The notes: generated by a model not told the origin, from the sequence alone. Numbered from the stretch's first letter, positions 1 to 10,702 are shown. The stretch is 64,000 bases of DNA from CAURNT01 sp963526495 (GCA_963526495.1 CAURNT010000002.1:31798-95797); one strand, 5' to 3'. Program-made: numbers and translations.

Positions 1-126
1 TTTAGTTTAGAGGAAGTTAATTTTTTGAAAAATTGTGGTGCAATAGAAGTTAGTTTAGGTAAAAGAATATTGAGAGCAGAAACGGCAGCTATTGTACTTA
101 GTGGAATGATAATAAATTTAATTTAA
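1..126 (+). CDS. rsmE: 16S rRNA (uracil-1498-N3)-methyltransferase RsmE, C-terminal end only
   Basis: Only the last 41 codons are in the window; the gene enters from the left edge. The tail SLGKRILRAETAAIV is the signature that closes the SPOUT-fold RsmE enzymes, part of the knotted S-adenosylmethionine and RNA site. RsmE methylates U1498 in the decoding region of 16S rRNA. The TAA stop overlaps the AAGGAG ribosome binding site of rsfS, which starts 8 bases later, so the two are almost certainly co-transcribed. The identification rests on this short motif alone, but the motif is distinctive. Confidence 0.85.
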   Translation, partial: FSLEEVNFLKNCGAIEVSLGKRILRAETAAIVLSGMIINLI

Positions 127-134
127 GGAGAATT

Positions 135-440
135 ATGGAAAATATAGTAAAAGATATAATTGATGTAATAGAAGATAAAAAAGGATTAGATATTAGAGTA
201 TATGATTTAAAAGGAAAATCTCCTTTCTTTGATTATTCAATAATATGTACAGGTTCATCAACTAGAAATGTTGATGCAATAGTTCAAGATTTAAAAAAGA
301 ATATGGAAATTGTAAGAAATATAGAAGGACAAGAAGAGTCTAATTGGGTATTAATAGATGGAGGGGATGTTATAGTAAATGTATTTACTAAAGAATCTAG
401 AGAATATTATGAAATAGATAAATTTTATGAAAGTATATAG
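135..440 (+). CDS. rsfS: Ribosomal silencing factor RsfS
   Basis: A 101-residue protein of the RsfS/Iojap family, which binds ribosomal protein uL14 and blocks joining of the subunits when nutrients are short. Family features visible are the segment DYSIICTGSSTRNVDAIV at about residues 33-50, the EG...SNWVLIDGGDVIVNVF block at about 64-84 and the closing REYYEIDKFY. Length is typical. An AAGGAG site lies at 125-130. It sits between rsmE and the PBP2 gene, whose ATG follows after 2 bases, implying coupled translation. Confidence 0.95.
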   Translation: MENIVKDIIDVIEDKKGLDIRVYDLKGKSPFFDYSIICTGSSTRNVDAIVQDLKKNMEIVRNIEGQEESNWVLIDGGDVIVNVFTKESREYYEIDKFYESI

Positions 441-442
441 AT

Positions 443-2335
443 ATGAGAATATTAGATAAAGAAGACAATAATAAAAGAGTAAATTTATTTATTATCTTTC
501 TTTCTTTCATCTTTTTTCTATTGATAGCAAGACTTTATTTTCTTCAAATAGTAAAAGGTGAAGAATATGATAATAAAGCATCAAGAAATGGATTACGTAG
601 TAATATTATAAAACCTGTAAGAGGTAGAATATATGATAAAAATGGCGTTTTACTTGCAACAAATACAACGGGATATTATTTAGTTCATAAAAATAGTCAA
701 AATATTTCTGAAGAAGAAGTAAAATTATTAAAATCTATGTATAATAAAAATGAATTTGAAATTAATAATATTTTATCAAAGAGTTCAGAAAAAACTAGAA
801 AAAAATTGATGGAACTATATAATGATATATTAGAGATGATAAAAATATCAGGTCAAGAATATGATGATGTAGTAGATATATTTTATAGAGTATTGCCTGA
901 AGGTTTTGAGAAATCTATAATCATAGAAGAAGATTTAAATCCTCAAATTGCCTTTGTTAATGTAGAGAAGATAACTAATAGTAGAATAGATATAGTAGAG
1001 TATAATAAAAGGTATTATCCAAATAATGAACTTGCATCTCATATTATAGGAAATGTTAAATTAATAAATCAAAAAGAATATGATAATTTAAAAGAAAAAG
1101 GGTATGAGAAAAATGATTTAATAGGTAAAGATGGTATAGAAAAATATTATGATATGGTTATGAAAGGTAAGTCTGGTAATCAATATGTTGAAGTTGATGC
1201 AAGAGGAAATGTATTAAATTTATTAGATGAAGAAAAACCTACACCAGGAAAAAATATATATTTATCTATTGATTATGAATTACAAAAATATATGACTGAA
1301 AAATTTAAGGGTGAACTTGGAACATTTATAGCTGTTGATATAAAGACTGGTAAAATATTAACATATATAAGTTATCCTGAAATAGATCTTAATTTACTTA
1401 GTTCAAGAATAAGTAAATCTAAATGGGATGAATTAGTAAATTCTAAAAGAAAGCCTTTATTAAATAGGGGAATAGCAGGATTATTTCCTCCGGGGTCTAC
1501 CGCTAAAGTTGCTAGTGGTGCAGCTATACTTGAATCAGGAATTTCACCTGAATCTACTGTAAACTCTACTGGAGAATTTACTTATGGAAAGGTAACTTTT
1601 AGAGATGATCATAGAGGAGGATATGGAATAACAAATTTCTATAAAGCGATTGCAGATTCAGTAAACACATATTTTTATACTAATATTTTAAATGTAGGAT
1701 TAAATAATTTTTTAGATATAGCCAAAAGATTTGGTATAGGTGAATTGACAGAAATAGATATACCAGGAGAATTAATAGGAGTGCTACCTACACCTGAATG
1801 GAAAAAAACAAAATTTGCAGATCCAAGAAGTCAAAAATGGTTTACTGGAGATTTGATTAATATGTCTATAGGTCAAGGATATATGTTAATGACTCCGATA
1901 CAAGTTGTTATGATGTATCAAGCTATAGCTAATAACGGAGATATGTTAAAACCTTCTTTTGTAGAATATTTTGAAAGTCAAGATGGAATTAGAGAATATA
2001 AAGAAACAGAAAAGTTAAGAAATTTAGGAATAAAACAATCAACAATAAATGCTATAAAAAAAGGATTAAGACAAACTGTTACAAATGGTACAGCAAAAAA
2101 TTTATTAAAGTTAAATGTTCAAGTTTCTGCAAAAACTGGAACAGCACAAAATTCTAAAGTATTAGACCATTCTTGGATGGCAGGTTATTTCCCTAGTGAA
2201 AATCCTCAAATTGCCTTTGTTGCACTTGTTGAAAATGGGGGATATGGTTCAGTTGAGGCAGGTAATAGAGTCTATGACTTTATACAAAAATATTATTCTA
2301 AAAGTGAAGATAAGGAAGTATTAAATGAAAAATAA
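443..2335 (+). CDS. mrdA: Penicillin-binding protein 2 (peptidoglycan D,D-transpeptidase)
   Basis: A 630-residue class B PBP that cross-links peptidoglycan during elongation. One N-terminal membrane segment lies at about residues 14-34, then a dimerisation/pedestal region with the RGRIYDKNG motif near 60, then the transpeptidase domain. The three active-site motifs are intact: S352-TA-K355, S406-V-N408 and K564-T-G. The order of motifs and the GIGELTEIDIPGE segment match PBP2/MrdA better than FtsI. No RodA gene is in the window. Its 3' end overlaps rsmG by 11 bases. It belongs to the operon running from rsmE to bamA. Confidence 0.92.
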   Translation: MRILDKEDNNKRVNLFIIFLSFIFFLLIARLYFLQIVKGEEYDNKASRNGLRSNIIKPVRGRIYDKNGVLLATNTTGYYLVHKNSQNISEEEVKLLKSMYNKNEFEINNILSKSSEKTRKKLMELYNDILEMIKISGQEYDDVVDIFYRVLPEGFEKSIIIEEDLNPQIAFVNVEKITNSRIDIVEYNKRYYPNNELASHIIGNVKLINQKEYDNLKEKGYEKNDLIGKDGIEKYYDMVMKGKSGNQYVEVDARGNVLNLLDEEKPTPGKNIYLSIDYELQKYMTEKFKGELGTFIAVDIKTGKILTYISYPEIDLNLLSSRISKSKWDELVNSKRKPLLNRGIAGLFPPGSTAKVASGAAILESGISPESTVNSTGEFTYGKVTFRDDHRGGYGITNFYKAIADSVNTYFYTNILNVGLNNFLDIAKRFGIGELTEIDIPGELIGVLPTPEWKKTKFADPRSQKWFTGDLINMSIGQGYMLMTPIQVVMMYQAIANNGDMLKPSFVEYFESQDGIREYKETEKLRNLGIKQSTINAIKKGLRQTVTNGTAKNLLKLNVQVSAKTGTAQNSKVLDHSWMAGYFPSENPQIAFVALVENGGYGSVEAGNRVYDFIQKYYSKSEDKEVLNEK

Positions 2336-3020
2336 ATTAGAAGAATATTTGAAAATTTCAGATATAGTATTGAATGAAAAACAAATAGAAAATTTGATTA
2401 AATATTTGGATTTACTTATAGAGACTAATAAGGTAATGAATTTGACTGCAATAAGAGAAGAAGAATCTATACTTGAAAAGCATTTTATAGATTCATTATT
2501 ACTCACTAAAATAATAAGAGAAGATGAAAAAAATATAATAGATATAGGAACAGGTGCTGGGTTTCCTGGACTTGTTCTTAGTATAGTATATCCAGATAAA
2601 AATTTTCTTCTAGTAGATTCAGTTAAAAAAAAGATTTTTTTTATAAATACTGTTATAGAAAAAATAGGATTAAAAAATGTTAAAACAAGTACAGAAAGAG
2701 CTGAAGAATTGATAAAAGATAATAGAGAGAAATTTGATGTTGCACTTTGTAGAGGAGTTGCTAATTTAAGAATAATACTTGAATATTTAATCCCATTTTT
2801 AAAAGTGAATGGAAGATTTCTTCCTCAAAAATTGAATATTAATGAATTAGAAGAATCAAAAAATGCTTTAAAAACTTTAAATTCAGAAATTGTAAATATA
2901 TATAATTTTAGACTTCCAATATCTAGAGATGAAAGAATAATTTTAGAAATAGTAAAGAAGAGTAAAACAAATAAAATATATCCAAGAGCAGTGGGTATAC
3001 CTAGTAAAAAACCATTATAG
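2325..3020 (+). CDS. rsmG: 16S rRNA (guanine-527-N7)-methyltransferase RsmG
   Basis: A 231-residue Rossmann-fold methyltransferase. The S-adenosylmethionine-binding loop DIGTGAGFPG is at residues 73-82, followed by LVDSVKKKIFFI, both diagnostic for RsmG/GidB, which methylates G527 of 16S rRNA; loss of this mark gives low-level streptomycin resistance in other bacteria. The conserved N-terminal NLTAIREEESILEKHFIDSL is present. The start overlaps the end of mrdA by 11 bases; an AAGGAAG at about 2312-2318 can serve as ribosome binding site. In many genomes rsmG sits near mnmG, but here mnmG is 20 kb away. Confidence 0.95.
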   Translation: MKNKLEEYLKISDIVLNEKQIENLIKYLDLLIETNKVMNLTAIREEESILEKHFIDSLLLTKIIREDEKNIIDIGTGAGFPGLVLSIVYPDKNFLLVDSVKKKIFFINTVIEKIGLKNVKTSTERAEELIKDNREKFDVALCRGVANLRIILEYLIPFLKVNGRFLPQKLNINELEESKNALKTLNSEIVNIYNFRLPISRDERIILEIVKKSKTNKIYPRAVGIPSKKPL

Positions 3021-3034
3021 AAAGGAGAAAATCT

Positions 3035-6000
3035 ATGTTAAATAAAACGATAAAAAGAACAGGAAAAATTTTAATCTCTCTTTTTGCAATAGTTACATGT
3101 TTTAAAGTATATATTAATTCAAATATATTTAAATCACATATACATTTTATAATCAATGATGTAGCTAGAATTAATGTAGATTTTTCCGATTTACACTTAA
3201 CTGGATTAACTAAATTTGAAATAAAAGATCTTGTTGTTAAAACACAAGATAAAAAAGAGGTTATAAAAGCTAAAAATGCAACTATTATTTTTAATTTATT
3301 TACTCCAAGTAGAATAAGATATGTGTATTTAGATGATGGTTATATTTTGATAGAAAGAAACGGGGGAGGTATTAATTTAAATAATATACTTTTAAATGGA
3401 GAAAGAGTATATAAGAAAAGTAGTAATATAGGAAAATTAGAATATAAGAATATAAATTTAGATTTTATTGATAATTCATATAATGATAAGATAGAGAAAA
3501 AATTCAATAATGTTTCAGGTGTTTTGTATACTGGTATACAATATAATCTTGATTTAAGAACTATTGGAGAATCTATAGGAGCAAATAGTGGTGAAAAAGA
3601 AAAAATCAATATAGGTATATTATTTGATAGAATAAATATGAAAAAAAATATATTTGATATGTTTTCTTTAAAATCAAGAAAAAAATTAGATGAAAATAAG
3701 TTGACTGTAAATTTTGATTTTGAGAATTTTGATATAAATAAAAAATTATCTCAATATATTCCTATATATGATATGATAAATTTTAGAAATGGGAAATTAA
3801 ACGGAGATATTGCACTTGAATTTTCTGATTATGGTTTATCAACTTATGGAGATTTGAAAATATCAAATGCTTCAGTTTTTTATAAAGATTATGATGATAT
3901 TGTAAAAAACGTTAATGGAAATGTTGAGATAATTAATAATAATATAGATCTTAAAGCTAAAACTAATAATATAGATGGAGGTAGTTTGGAACTTGGCCTT
4001 AAATTTAGCCCAAAAAATTCAGAATTATCTATTGACACTAGTTTTAGTGATGTTTATTATAAAACACTTAATAAGTATAATCTAGTTAAAAAATTTAATC
4101 TTAAAGCAAATTCAGATTTGATTAAAGGTAATATATTAGCAAAGCTTTTAATTAAAAATGGAGATATTGATTTAATTGATTTTAAAGGAAATATAAAAAC
4201 AGATAAAATAGAAACATTTGGTGTAGATTTTAAAAATCTTGATGTAAATCTTGGACTGAAACAAAATAATTTGATAAGTATAAATACTAAGAAAAATGCA
4301 AATATAGAAAAGAATATATTTGGTAATAAGTTAAATCTATCTACATCATTAAATATGGAATATGATATAAAAAAACATGATGGTAAGGGTAATTTAAAAT
4401 TTAAAAATTTATCTAAGGTTATAAATTTATCAGATATTAACGGAGAATTTACTATAAAAGATAATAAAAAAGTTAATGCTAAATTAATAAGCTCACAACT
4501 TAATTCTAATATAAATTTTGATGTTGAAGATAAAAGTATAACTTTAAATCTTAATTCCAATAATATAGGAATTAATTTAAATTCTTCAAGATATAATATT
4601 AAAAATCTTTATATAAAAGATGCTATTTGGAAATATAGTTTATCTAAATTTACTAAAGGTAATATTAGTGCTGATATATTAGGAATAGGAAGTAAATATT
4701 TTAATAATATAGGCTTAAATTTAGATGTATTAAATGGAGGATATAAAATAAAATCAAATATTTATACGAGTAGTGGTAATATTTATCTTGATGGAATTAC
4801 ATATAATGATTTAAGTAATAGGTATAATTTAACTTTAACTAAATTTAATTTATTGAATTATGCTAAGAATATAGGGATAAAAAATTTAGGAAACTTAAAG
4901 AGTGAATATATAAACATTAATGGAGATGTGTATGCTAAATATGTTAATGGTAATATAATATTAGATTTAACTACAAATTCAAAAATTCCTATTATATATA
5001 ACAATCAAGTATATAATATAAATCCTAATATTTCTAAATTAGTTTACTCAACTAGAGATAAAAAAATAATAAATGGTAATATATATTTAAATGCAGATGA
5101 TCTATATTCTAAATATTTTGATAATGTAAGAGCTAATATAGATATAAATGATAAAGGGTATAATATTAATGCAAATATGTTAGTAGATGATAGTCACGTC
5201 TATGTATCCGGTGTTACAACAAAAGATATGAATCATAAATATAGAATTCATTCAGAATCAATTGATATATTTAATTTAATAAAAAAATATGGTCTTTTAG
5301 ATAAAGTTAGCTCAGAGTTACTAAATGATTTAAGTGGAGAAAAAAGATTACTTGATGTTGGTATTAGTGCAACTAATAACAATGGAATATTTAATATAAA
5401 TATAGATAAAATAGAAAATCAAGCTTTGTTATATAAAGGTAATTTAATAAATTTAAATGCAAGTGTAAAAGATTTAGTTTATAATATGAATTCTAAATCT
5501 TTAAGTTCAGGATTGATAAATATAGATTCGGATATGCCTAATGGAAAATATTATGATAAGTTAAATGCCTCTATTAATATAGATGATATTGGATATAATA
5601 TAGTATCTAAAATTTATACAAATGGTGGAGTAGTTAATTTAGAAGGAACTACTAATAAAAGTTTGGAACATAGATATAAATTAGAAGGACAAAGTATTAA
5701 TGTAGTTTCTTTCTTGAAAAATATAGATATGCTTAATGAAACAGATATAAAAGATAAAAATTTAATATATGATTTTAAAGTAGGATTAAGAGGTAAAGGT
5801 ACTAATATAGCTGCAAATTTTGAGGCAAGTAGTGAATATGGGCAATATTCTAATATTGAGTATGAAAAAATGTATATAAAAGGAGAAACTAAAAATATAT
5901 TAAATTCTAAGATTGATTTAAGTGTAAATTTTGATGAATTATGGTATAATTATCAAAGATTAACTGATGTAAAAATAAATTTAGAAGTTGATAGAAACGA

Positions 6001-8410
6001 AATAAATGTATTAAACTTTAGTAATAATAAATTAAGCGCTAAGGGTAGATATAATTTAAAAGATAAGTATGCTAATTTAGATCTTAAATTAAAAGGATAT
6101 AATTTGTATACTACAAATTCTATGGATACTAATATATATATTACAAATTTATCTATAAATTTAGAAGGAGAACTAAATAATCTAAAAGGTAATTTAAAAA
6201 TAGAAGATTCTCCAATATTTATAGGTAAAAATCAAGTTGGAATTTTAAAATTAGAAAGTAATATAAATAAAAGTATATTAAATATAGATAATCTTAAAGT
6301 TAGAGATTATTTAATTAATGGAACATATAATTTATCTAATAATATGTTTAATTTAAATTTGAATGCTAAAGAAAAAAATATAAATGAAATAATAGGAAAT
6401 AAAAATATAGGACTTAATGTAGAAACAGATTTAAAATTAAATGGTAATATACATGATATTAATTTAGAAGGTAGTGTTAAATTAAATGATTTAAGCTATA
6501 ATAATATTACTATACCTAAGGTGTATTTAGATTTAGAATATAAGAATGGAAATATGTTTAATTTATTTAACACAGGTATATTAAATATTAAAAATTTAGA
6601 AATAAAAAATAGTAGAGATAAAACTATACTAAAACATAGTGAAATCTTTGATTTAAGTGATTTAAAAGTAAACTATAATCTAATTAATAAAGAAATAGAC
6701 CTTAGTAATTTAGATTTAGGAAGTAAAGATAAATATAATGGTAAATTAAAACTTGATTTTATAGCTCAAATTAATAAAAATGATAAATTTGCTTCAGTTA
6801 AACTTAATTCGGATACATTAACATGGGCTGGGTTAAATATAGATGGTTTAGATGTGGATATACAAACAAATAATGAGGGTATAAACGTATCTGAAATATA
6901 TTTAGAATATGAAAATAATCCACTTTTATTAGATGGTTATGTAACTTATGGATTAAATGACTATAATTTTAGATTATTAGCAAACAATTTTAATTTAAAA
7001 TTTTTAGAAATTAGTGATAAAATTAAAGAATCAAGTGGTATAGTAAATGCTAATCTTTATTTTAAAAAAAATCAGTTTGATGGGAATATAAATTTAGATA
7101 ATCTTACTTTAAAAACTAAAGATAATATGGTAAATGTAGCTAATCTTAATTCTAAGGTTAATGTAAAAAATACTAATATTGAAATAAATGAACTAAAAGG
7201 GGATGTTAATGAAGGATTACTAGATATAAAAGGAAGAATAGAACTTCCTAGTATACCTGATAATTTTATGAAAACAAAAACTTTAGTCTTAGGAGCTATG
7301 GATATAAATTCAAATTTACGTAATGTTAGAATTAATTATGGTGATAATTTAATGTTAAGAATTACAAGTGATATTTTAGCTAAAAATAATAGAATAGATG
7401 GTAAGGTTTTAATAGAAGAAGGAAATATTTATTCTATACCTAGTTTAAATAAAAAAACAGGAACTAATAAATTTAATGGCTATATATCAGAGGTATTTTC
7501 ACAAGTTTTAAATAATTTAGTTAATCAGTATATAGTAAACTTAAATTTAGAAACAGAAAAAAGTGTTGAAGTAAATATACCATCAATGCTAGGAGTTGTT
7601 AAAAAAATTAAAGGAGAAGCTGATGGTTTAGGTAAACTTGCTATTGAAAATGGCCGTATGAGTTTATTAAGTGAATTAAATTTAGGAAATAGTACATTTG
7701 AGTTAAATGGACATATATTTAAGGTAGAAGAAGCACATCTTAAATTAGATGGAAGTTTAGATCCTATGATTAATTTTAGAGCTATAACAGAATTAAATGA
7801 TGATCAAATTGAGATAGCATTGAATGGAAAATTAAGTGATAAAAATATTAAAATTACATCTACTTTAGGTAAAAATGTAAATGAAATACTTGGTATACTT
7901 GCTTTTGATGAATCAGGAGGAATATTAAATCTTGAAAGATTAAGAGCTTCAAGTATTTTAGGTAAAGCACTTGAAACAACACTTAATAATTTGTTATTAT
8001 CGTCTATAACTAATAGAGTTAGTTCAAGTTTAGGTATAAGTGATTTTAAAATTAAAACTAATTTTGATTCTAATAATACATCAAATATAGGAGATATAAT
8101 AAATAATACAACAACAACAGTATATATTCAAAATAATGTTTTAAACTTTAATAATATATTCTGGAATGCTGAAGTAACTGTACCTTTTGATTTAAGTAAT
8201 GTTAGAAATAAATTTAAATATAATATATGGTTTAACTATAACTTAAGAAAAGGAATATCAGCTACTACTGGTATACGTAGTTCTATTAATGATTTTAATC
8301 AAGCTACATTCTATACAGGGATAGGATATGTTAATAGATTTAATAGGTTTGGAGAATTATTTGAAGATATATCTAGTATATTTAAAAAAAGAGAAACTTT
8401 AAAAAGATAA
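3035..8410 (+). CDS. tamB: TamB-family inter-membrane transport/translocation protein (very large)
   Basis: A 1791-residue AsmA-like protein of the TamB/DUF490 type. One membrane anchor lies at about residues 10-28; most of the protein is repetitive beta-strand, Asn/Lys/Ile rich, as expected for the long hydrophobic groove that spans the periplasm and is thought to carry phospholipids or help outer-membrane protein assembly. The C-terminal roughly 350 residues (ANGRMSLLS..., then a final barrel-like segment) are the conserved TamB domain. Residues about 550-985 contain three related units of roughly 145 residues. The gene is larger than the usual 1200-1500 residues. It lies 20 bases upstream of bamA, and no separate TamA is present. 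Confidence 0.88.
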   Translation: MLNKTIKRTGKILISLFAIVTCFKVYINSNIFKSHIHFIINDVARINVDFSDLHLTGLTKFEIKDLVVKTQDKKEVIKAKNATIIFNLFTPSRIRYVYLDDGYILIERNGGGINLNNILLNGERVYKKSSNIGKLEYKNINLDFIDNSYNDKIEKKFNNVSGVLYTGIQYNLDLRTIGESIGANSGEKEKINIGILFDRINMKKNIFDMFSLKSRKKLDENKLTVNFDFENFDINKKLSQYIPIYDMINFRNGKLNGDIALEFSDYGLSTYGDLKISNASVFYKDYDDIVKNVNGNVEIINNNIDLKAKTNNIDGGSLELGLKFSPKNSELSIDTSFSDVYYKTLNKYNLVKKFNLKANSDLIKGNILAKLLIKNGDIDLIDFKGNIKTDKIETFGVDFKNLDVNLGLKQNNLISINTKKNANIEKNIFGNKLNLSTSLNMEYDIKKHDGKGNLKFKNLSKVINLSDINGEFTIKDNKKVNAKLISSQLNSNINFDVEDKSITLNLNSNNIGINLNSSRYNIKNLYIKDAIWKYSLSKFTKGNISADILGIGSKYFNNIGLNLDVLNGGYKIKSNIYTSSGNIYLDGITYNDLSNRYNLTLTKFNLLNYAKNIGIKNLGNLKSEYININGDVYAKYVNGNIILDLTTNSKIPIIYNNQVYNINPNISKLVYSTRDKKIINGNIYLNADDLYSKYFDNVRANIDINDKGYNINANMLVDDSHVYVSGVTTKDMNHKYRIHSESIDIFNLIKKYGLLDKVSSELLNDLSGEKRLLDVGISATNNNGIFNINIDKIENQALLYKGNLINLNASVKDLVYNMNSKSLSSGLINIDSDMPNGKYYDKLNASINIDDIGYNIVSKIYTNGGVVNLEGTTNKSLEHRYKLEGQSINVVSFLKNIDMLNETDIKDKNLIYDFKVGLRGKGTNIAANFEASSEYGQYSNIEYEKMYIKGETKNILNSKIDLSVNFDELWYNYQRLTDVKINLEVDRNEINVLNFSNNKLSAKGRYNLKDKYANLDLKLKGYNLYTTNSMDTNIYITNLSINLEGELNNLKGNLKIEDSPIFIGKNQVGILKLESNINKSILNIDNLKVRDYLINGTYNLSNNMFNLNLNAKEKNINEIIGNKNIGLNVETDLKLNGNIHDINLEGSVKLNDLSYNNITIPKVYLDLEYKNGNMFNLFNTGILNIKNLEIKNSRDKTILKHSEIFDLSDLKVNYNLINKEIDLSNLDLGSKDKYNGKLKLDFIAQINKNDKFASVKLNSDTLTWAGLNIDGLDVDIQTNNEGINVSEIYLEYENNPLLLDGYVTYGLNDYNFRLLANNFNLKFLEISDKIKESSGIVNANLYFKKNQFDGNINLDNLTLKTKDNMVNVANLNSKVNVKNTNIEINELKGDVNEGLLDIKGRIELPSIPDNFMKTKTLVLGAMDINSNLRNVRINYGDNLMLRITSDILAKNNRIDGKVLIEEGNIYSIPSLNKKTGTNKFNGYISEVFSQVLNNLVNQYIVNLNLETEKSVEVNIPSMLGVVKKIKGEADGLGKLAIENGRMSLLSELNLGNSTFELNGHIFKVEEAHLKLDGSLDPMINFRAITELNDDQIEIALNGKLSDKNIKITSTLGKNVNEILGILAFDESGGILNLERLRASSILGKALETTLNNLLLSSITNRVSSSLGISDFKIKTNFDSNNTSNIGDIINNTTTTVYIQNNVLNFNNIFWNAEVTVPFDLSNVRNKFKYNIWFNYNLRKGISATTGIRSSINDFNQATFYTGIGYVNRFNRFGELFEDISSIFKKRETLKR

Positions 8411-8430
8411 AATCATAAGGAGGAAAATTT

Positions 8431-10575
8431 ATGAATAAAAAAATATTAATGACATTACTTGCGATAACAAGTATAGGTTTAGCAAATTCAAAAATAACTA
8501 ATATAGAGGTAACTAATTTAAGTCAATTATCTGAAGATGTTATAAAAAATGCTTTGCCTATTAAAGAAGGTAATGAATATACAAATAAAGTATCAAATGA
8601 TATATATTTATCACTTTTAAGAACAGGTCTTGTTCAAAATGTTAACATATATCCTACTAAAGATGGTGATAATGTTAATTTAAAAATTGTAGTTGATGAG
8701 TTACCTAATGCAAAAGCAATATATGAAAATAAATTAGAAATAGAAGCTTTAAAGGAAAAAACAGAATATTTGGTTAATAAAGTATATTTTACTGGAACTG
8801 ATCAAAATTTAAATGCTTTAGTAGAAAAAAGTGGTTTAAAAATAGGGGAATATTTTTCTCCGTATGATGCTGAGGTATTAAAAAGTTTAATTATGTCAAC
8901 AGGATATTTTGGTAATGTTGAATTGGATGTACATAGAAGTGCAGATGATAAGAGTGTAGATTTAGAATTTAAGGTTGTTCAAAATCCTGTTATTAAATCA
9001 GTAAAAATTACAGGTTCAAAGTTGATGGATGAAGAAACTTTAATTAAGGTTTCTAGACTTAAAGTTGGAGAAATATTAAATTTACAATTATTACGTCAAG
9101 AAACATCACCTCTATTAAAAGCTTATGCAGATAATGGATATGTTTGGGTTGGATATAAAAAACTAGATATTAGTAATGATGGAGATATAAATATTGAAAT
9201 ATCAGAAGCTAAAGTTTCAAAGATTGTATATGATAAAAAAGGAACTGTAAAAGATGGAGAAAGAATAGATTCTAAGGATTATAAATTAAAAACAAATGAT
9301 TTTGTATTAAAAAGAAATACATACATTAAAGAAGGAGATGTATTAAATCAAAAAGCATTGGAAACAACTTTAGCTGAGTTATTTAGAACAGGACTATTTT
9401 CTAATATTAATCATGAAATAACTCAAGATATTAATAATCCAGAAAATTTAATAGTTAGAATAGTATTAACAGAAAGACCAACTACTGCAATAAATGCTAA
9501 TATTTCTTATTCTACAGAAGATAGTTTATCAGGGTCTTTAAAACTTTCAGATTCTAATTTCTTAGGAAGAGAAGAAAGTTTTGATTTAACTGGAGAAGCA
9601 GGAATAAAAGGAAATTATAGTATATCACTTGGATTTAAAGATCCTTGGATACAAAATACTTCAAGAATATTAGCTGGAGGAAATATATATTTTAAAAAGA
9701 CTACTACAAGAGTTAAAGATTTAGATGAATTTAAGAAAGATCCTAATCAAGATGAAGCAAAATTTGCAGAATCAATATATAATGAACCAACGGATAAACA
9801 ATATGTATTTGGTATAAATGGACAAATAGGTAAGGGACTAACAAGTGATATATATTTAACTTTAACTCCAAGATTAATAAATGTATACTCTAAGAATAGA
9901 GCTAAGGAAGAAAAAGCACGTGTATATCAAGATTATACATTAGCCTCTATTGGTGGTGATTTAATTTATGATACAAGAGATGACAGAAATACTCCTAAAA
10001 AAGGTCTTTATGCTGATCTTTATGTAGAAGGTGGATACATCTTTAGAGAAAAATCATTAAAATTAAATAAAGGAAGACCTATAGAAATTACAGATAAAGA
10101 TGGTAAAGGAACTGGTGAGTATGAAAAATACAAACCTAGAGCATACGCTCTTACAACTTTAGATTTAAGAGCATATCATCCAGTATATAAGAGTAGTAAT
10201 TCAATGGCATATAGATTACTTGCAACTTATGCACATGATAATACACCAGTGGGACAATTAGCTGTAGTAGGAGATGGAATAACTTTAAGAGGACTTCCTA
10301 ATTCAGTTTCAAGTAACAAATATTCTGTTACATTTACTGCAGAAAATAGAACATATTTTAATGATTATTTACAAGGAGTATTATTCTATGATGCAGGAAT
10401 AGCAGAAAATATTAAAATTGAGGGTACTAATAAATTGAAATTTGTAAATAATATAGGGTTAGGTGCAAGAATTAATACTCCTATTGGAGTAGTTAGACTT
10501 GATTATGCTTGGAATCTTGAAAAAGGTAAAAAACCAACAGGTAAATTTAATTTTGGATTTGGGCAAACTTTCTAA
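8431..10575 (+). CDS. bamA: Outer membrane protein assembly factor BamA
   Basis: A 714-residue Omp85 protein. A signal peptide covers about residues 1-20 (cleavage near ANS). POTRA-type beta-alpha-alpha-beta-beta modules fill roughly 21-345, with repeated G-YF-V-L--R patterns, and a 16-strand barrel follows. The conserved lid-loop motif appears as TLRGLPNS in place of the common VRGF/Y. The protein ends in aromatic Phe (FGFGQTF), the usual outer-membrane C-terminal signal. BamA inserts barrels into the outer membrane, so this gene is direct evidence for a diderm envelope. AGGAGG precedes the start, and a terminator follows. Confidence 0.95.
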   Translation: MNKKILMTLLAITSIGLANSKITNIEVTNLSQLSEDVIKNALPIKEGNEYTNKVSNDIYLSLLRTGLVQNVNIYPTKDGDNVNLKIVVDELPNAKAIYENKLEIEALKEKTEYLVNKVYFTGTDQNLNALVEKSGLKIGEYFSPYDAEVLKSLIMSTGYFGNVELDVHRSADDKSVDLEFKVVQNPVIKSVKITGSKLMDEETLIKVSRLKVGEILNLQLLRQETSPLLKAYADNGYVWVGYKKLDISNDGDINIEISEAKVSKIVYDKKGTVKDGERIDSKDYKLKTNDFVLKRNTYIKEGDVLNQKALETTLAELFRTGLFSNINHEITQDINNPENLIVRIVLTERPTTAINANISYSTEDSLSGSLKLSDSNFLGREESFDLTGEAGIKGNYSISLGFKDPWIQNTSRILAGGNIYFKKTTTRVKDLDEFKKDPNQDEAKFAESIYNEPTDKQYVFGINGQIGKGLTSDIYLTLTPRLINVYSKNRAKEEKARVYQDYTLASIGGDLIYDTRDDRNTPKKGLYADLYVEGGYIFREKSLKLNKGRPIEITDKDGKGTGEYEKYKPRAYALTTLDLRAYHPVYKSSNSMAYRLLATYAHDNTPVGQLAVVGDGITLRGLPNSVSSNKYSVTFTAENRTYFNDYLQGVLFYDAGIAENIKIEGTNKLKFVNNIGLGARINTPIGVVRLDYAWNLEKGKKPTGKFNFGFGQTF

Positions 10576-10584
10576 AAAGACATT

Positions 10585-10612
10585 AAAGGTAGATGAAAAT
10601 CTACCTTTTTAT
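10585..10612 (+). terminator. Rho-independent terminator after bamA
   Basis: Ten-base perfect stem aaaggtagat / atctaccttt with a GAAA loop followed by a T-rich run. It ends the long rsmE-bamA operon. Confidence 0.85.
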
Positions 10613-10702
10613 TTTCAATTATTGAAAATTGATTTCTAAAAAACTACTTTTTTTTAAAAATAGAAGTATACTATTATTAATAATAAAAAGGAGATGGTTT
10701 TT

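Noticed and set aside
4057..4560. Open frame of about 165 codons antisense to tamB
   Set aside because: Leu/Phe/Ser-rich translation, as expected from the complement of Lys/Asn/Glu-rich coding DNA; no start signal.
4690..5990. Repeated segments within tamB as a possible CRISPR or tandem DNA repeat
   Set aside because: Similarity is only visible at protein level and the units are about 430 bases long with variable spacing, so it is a protein duplication.
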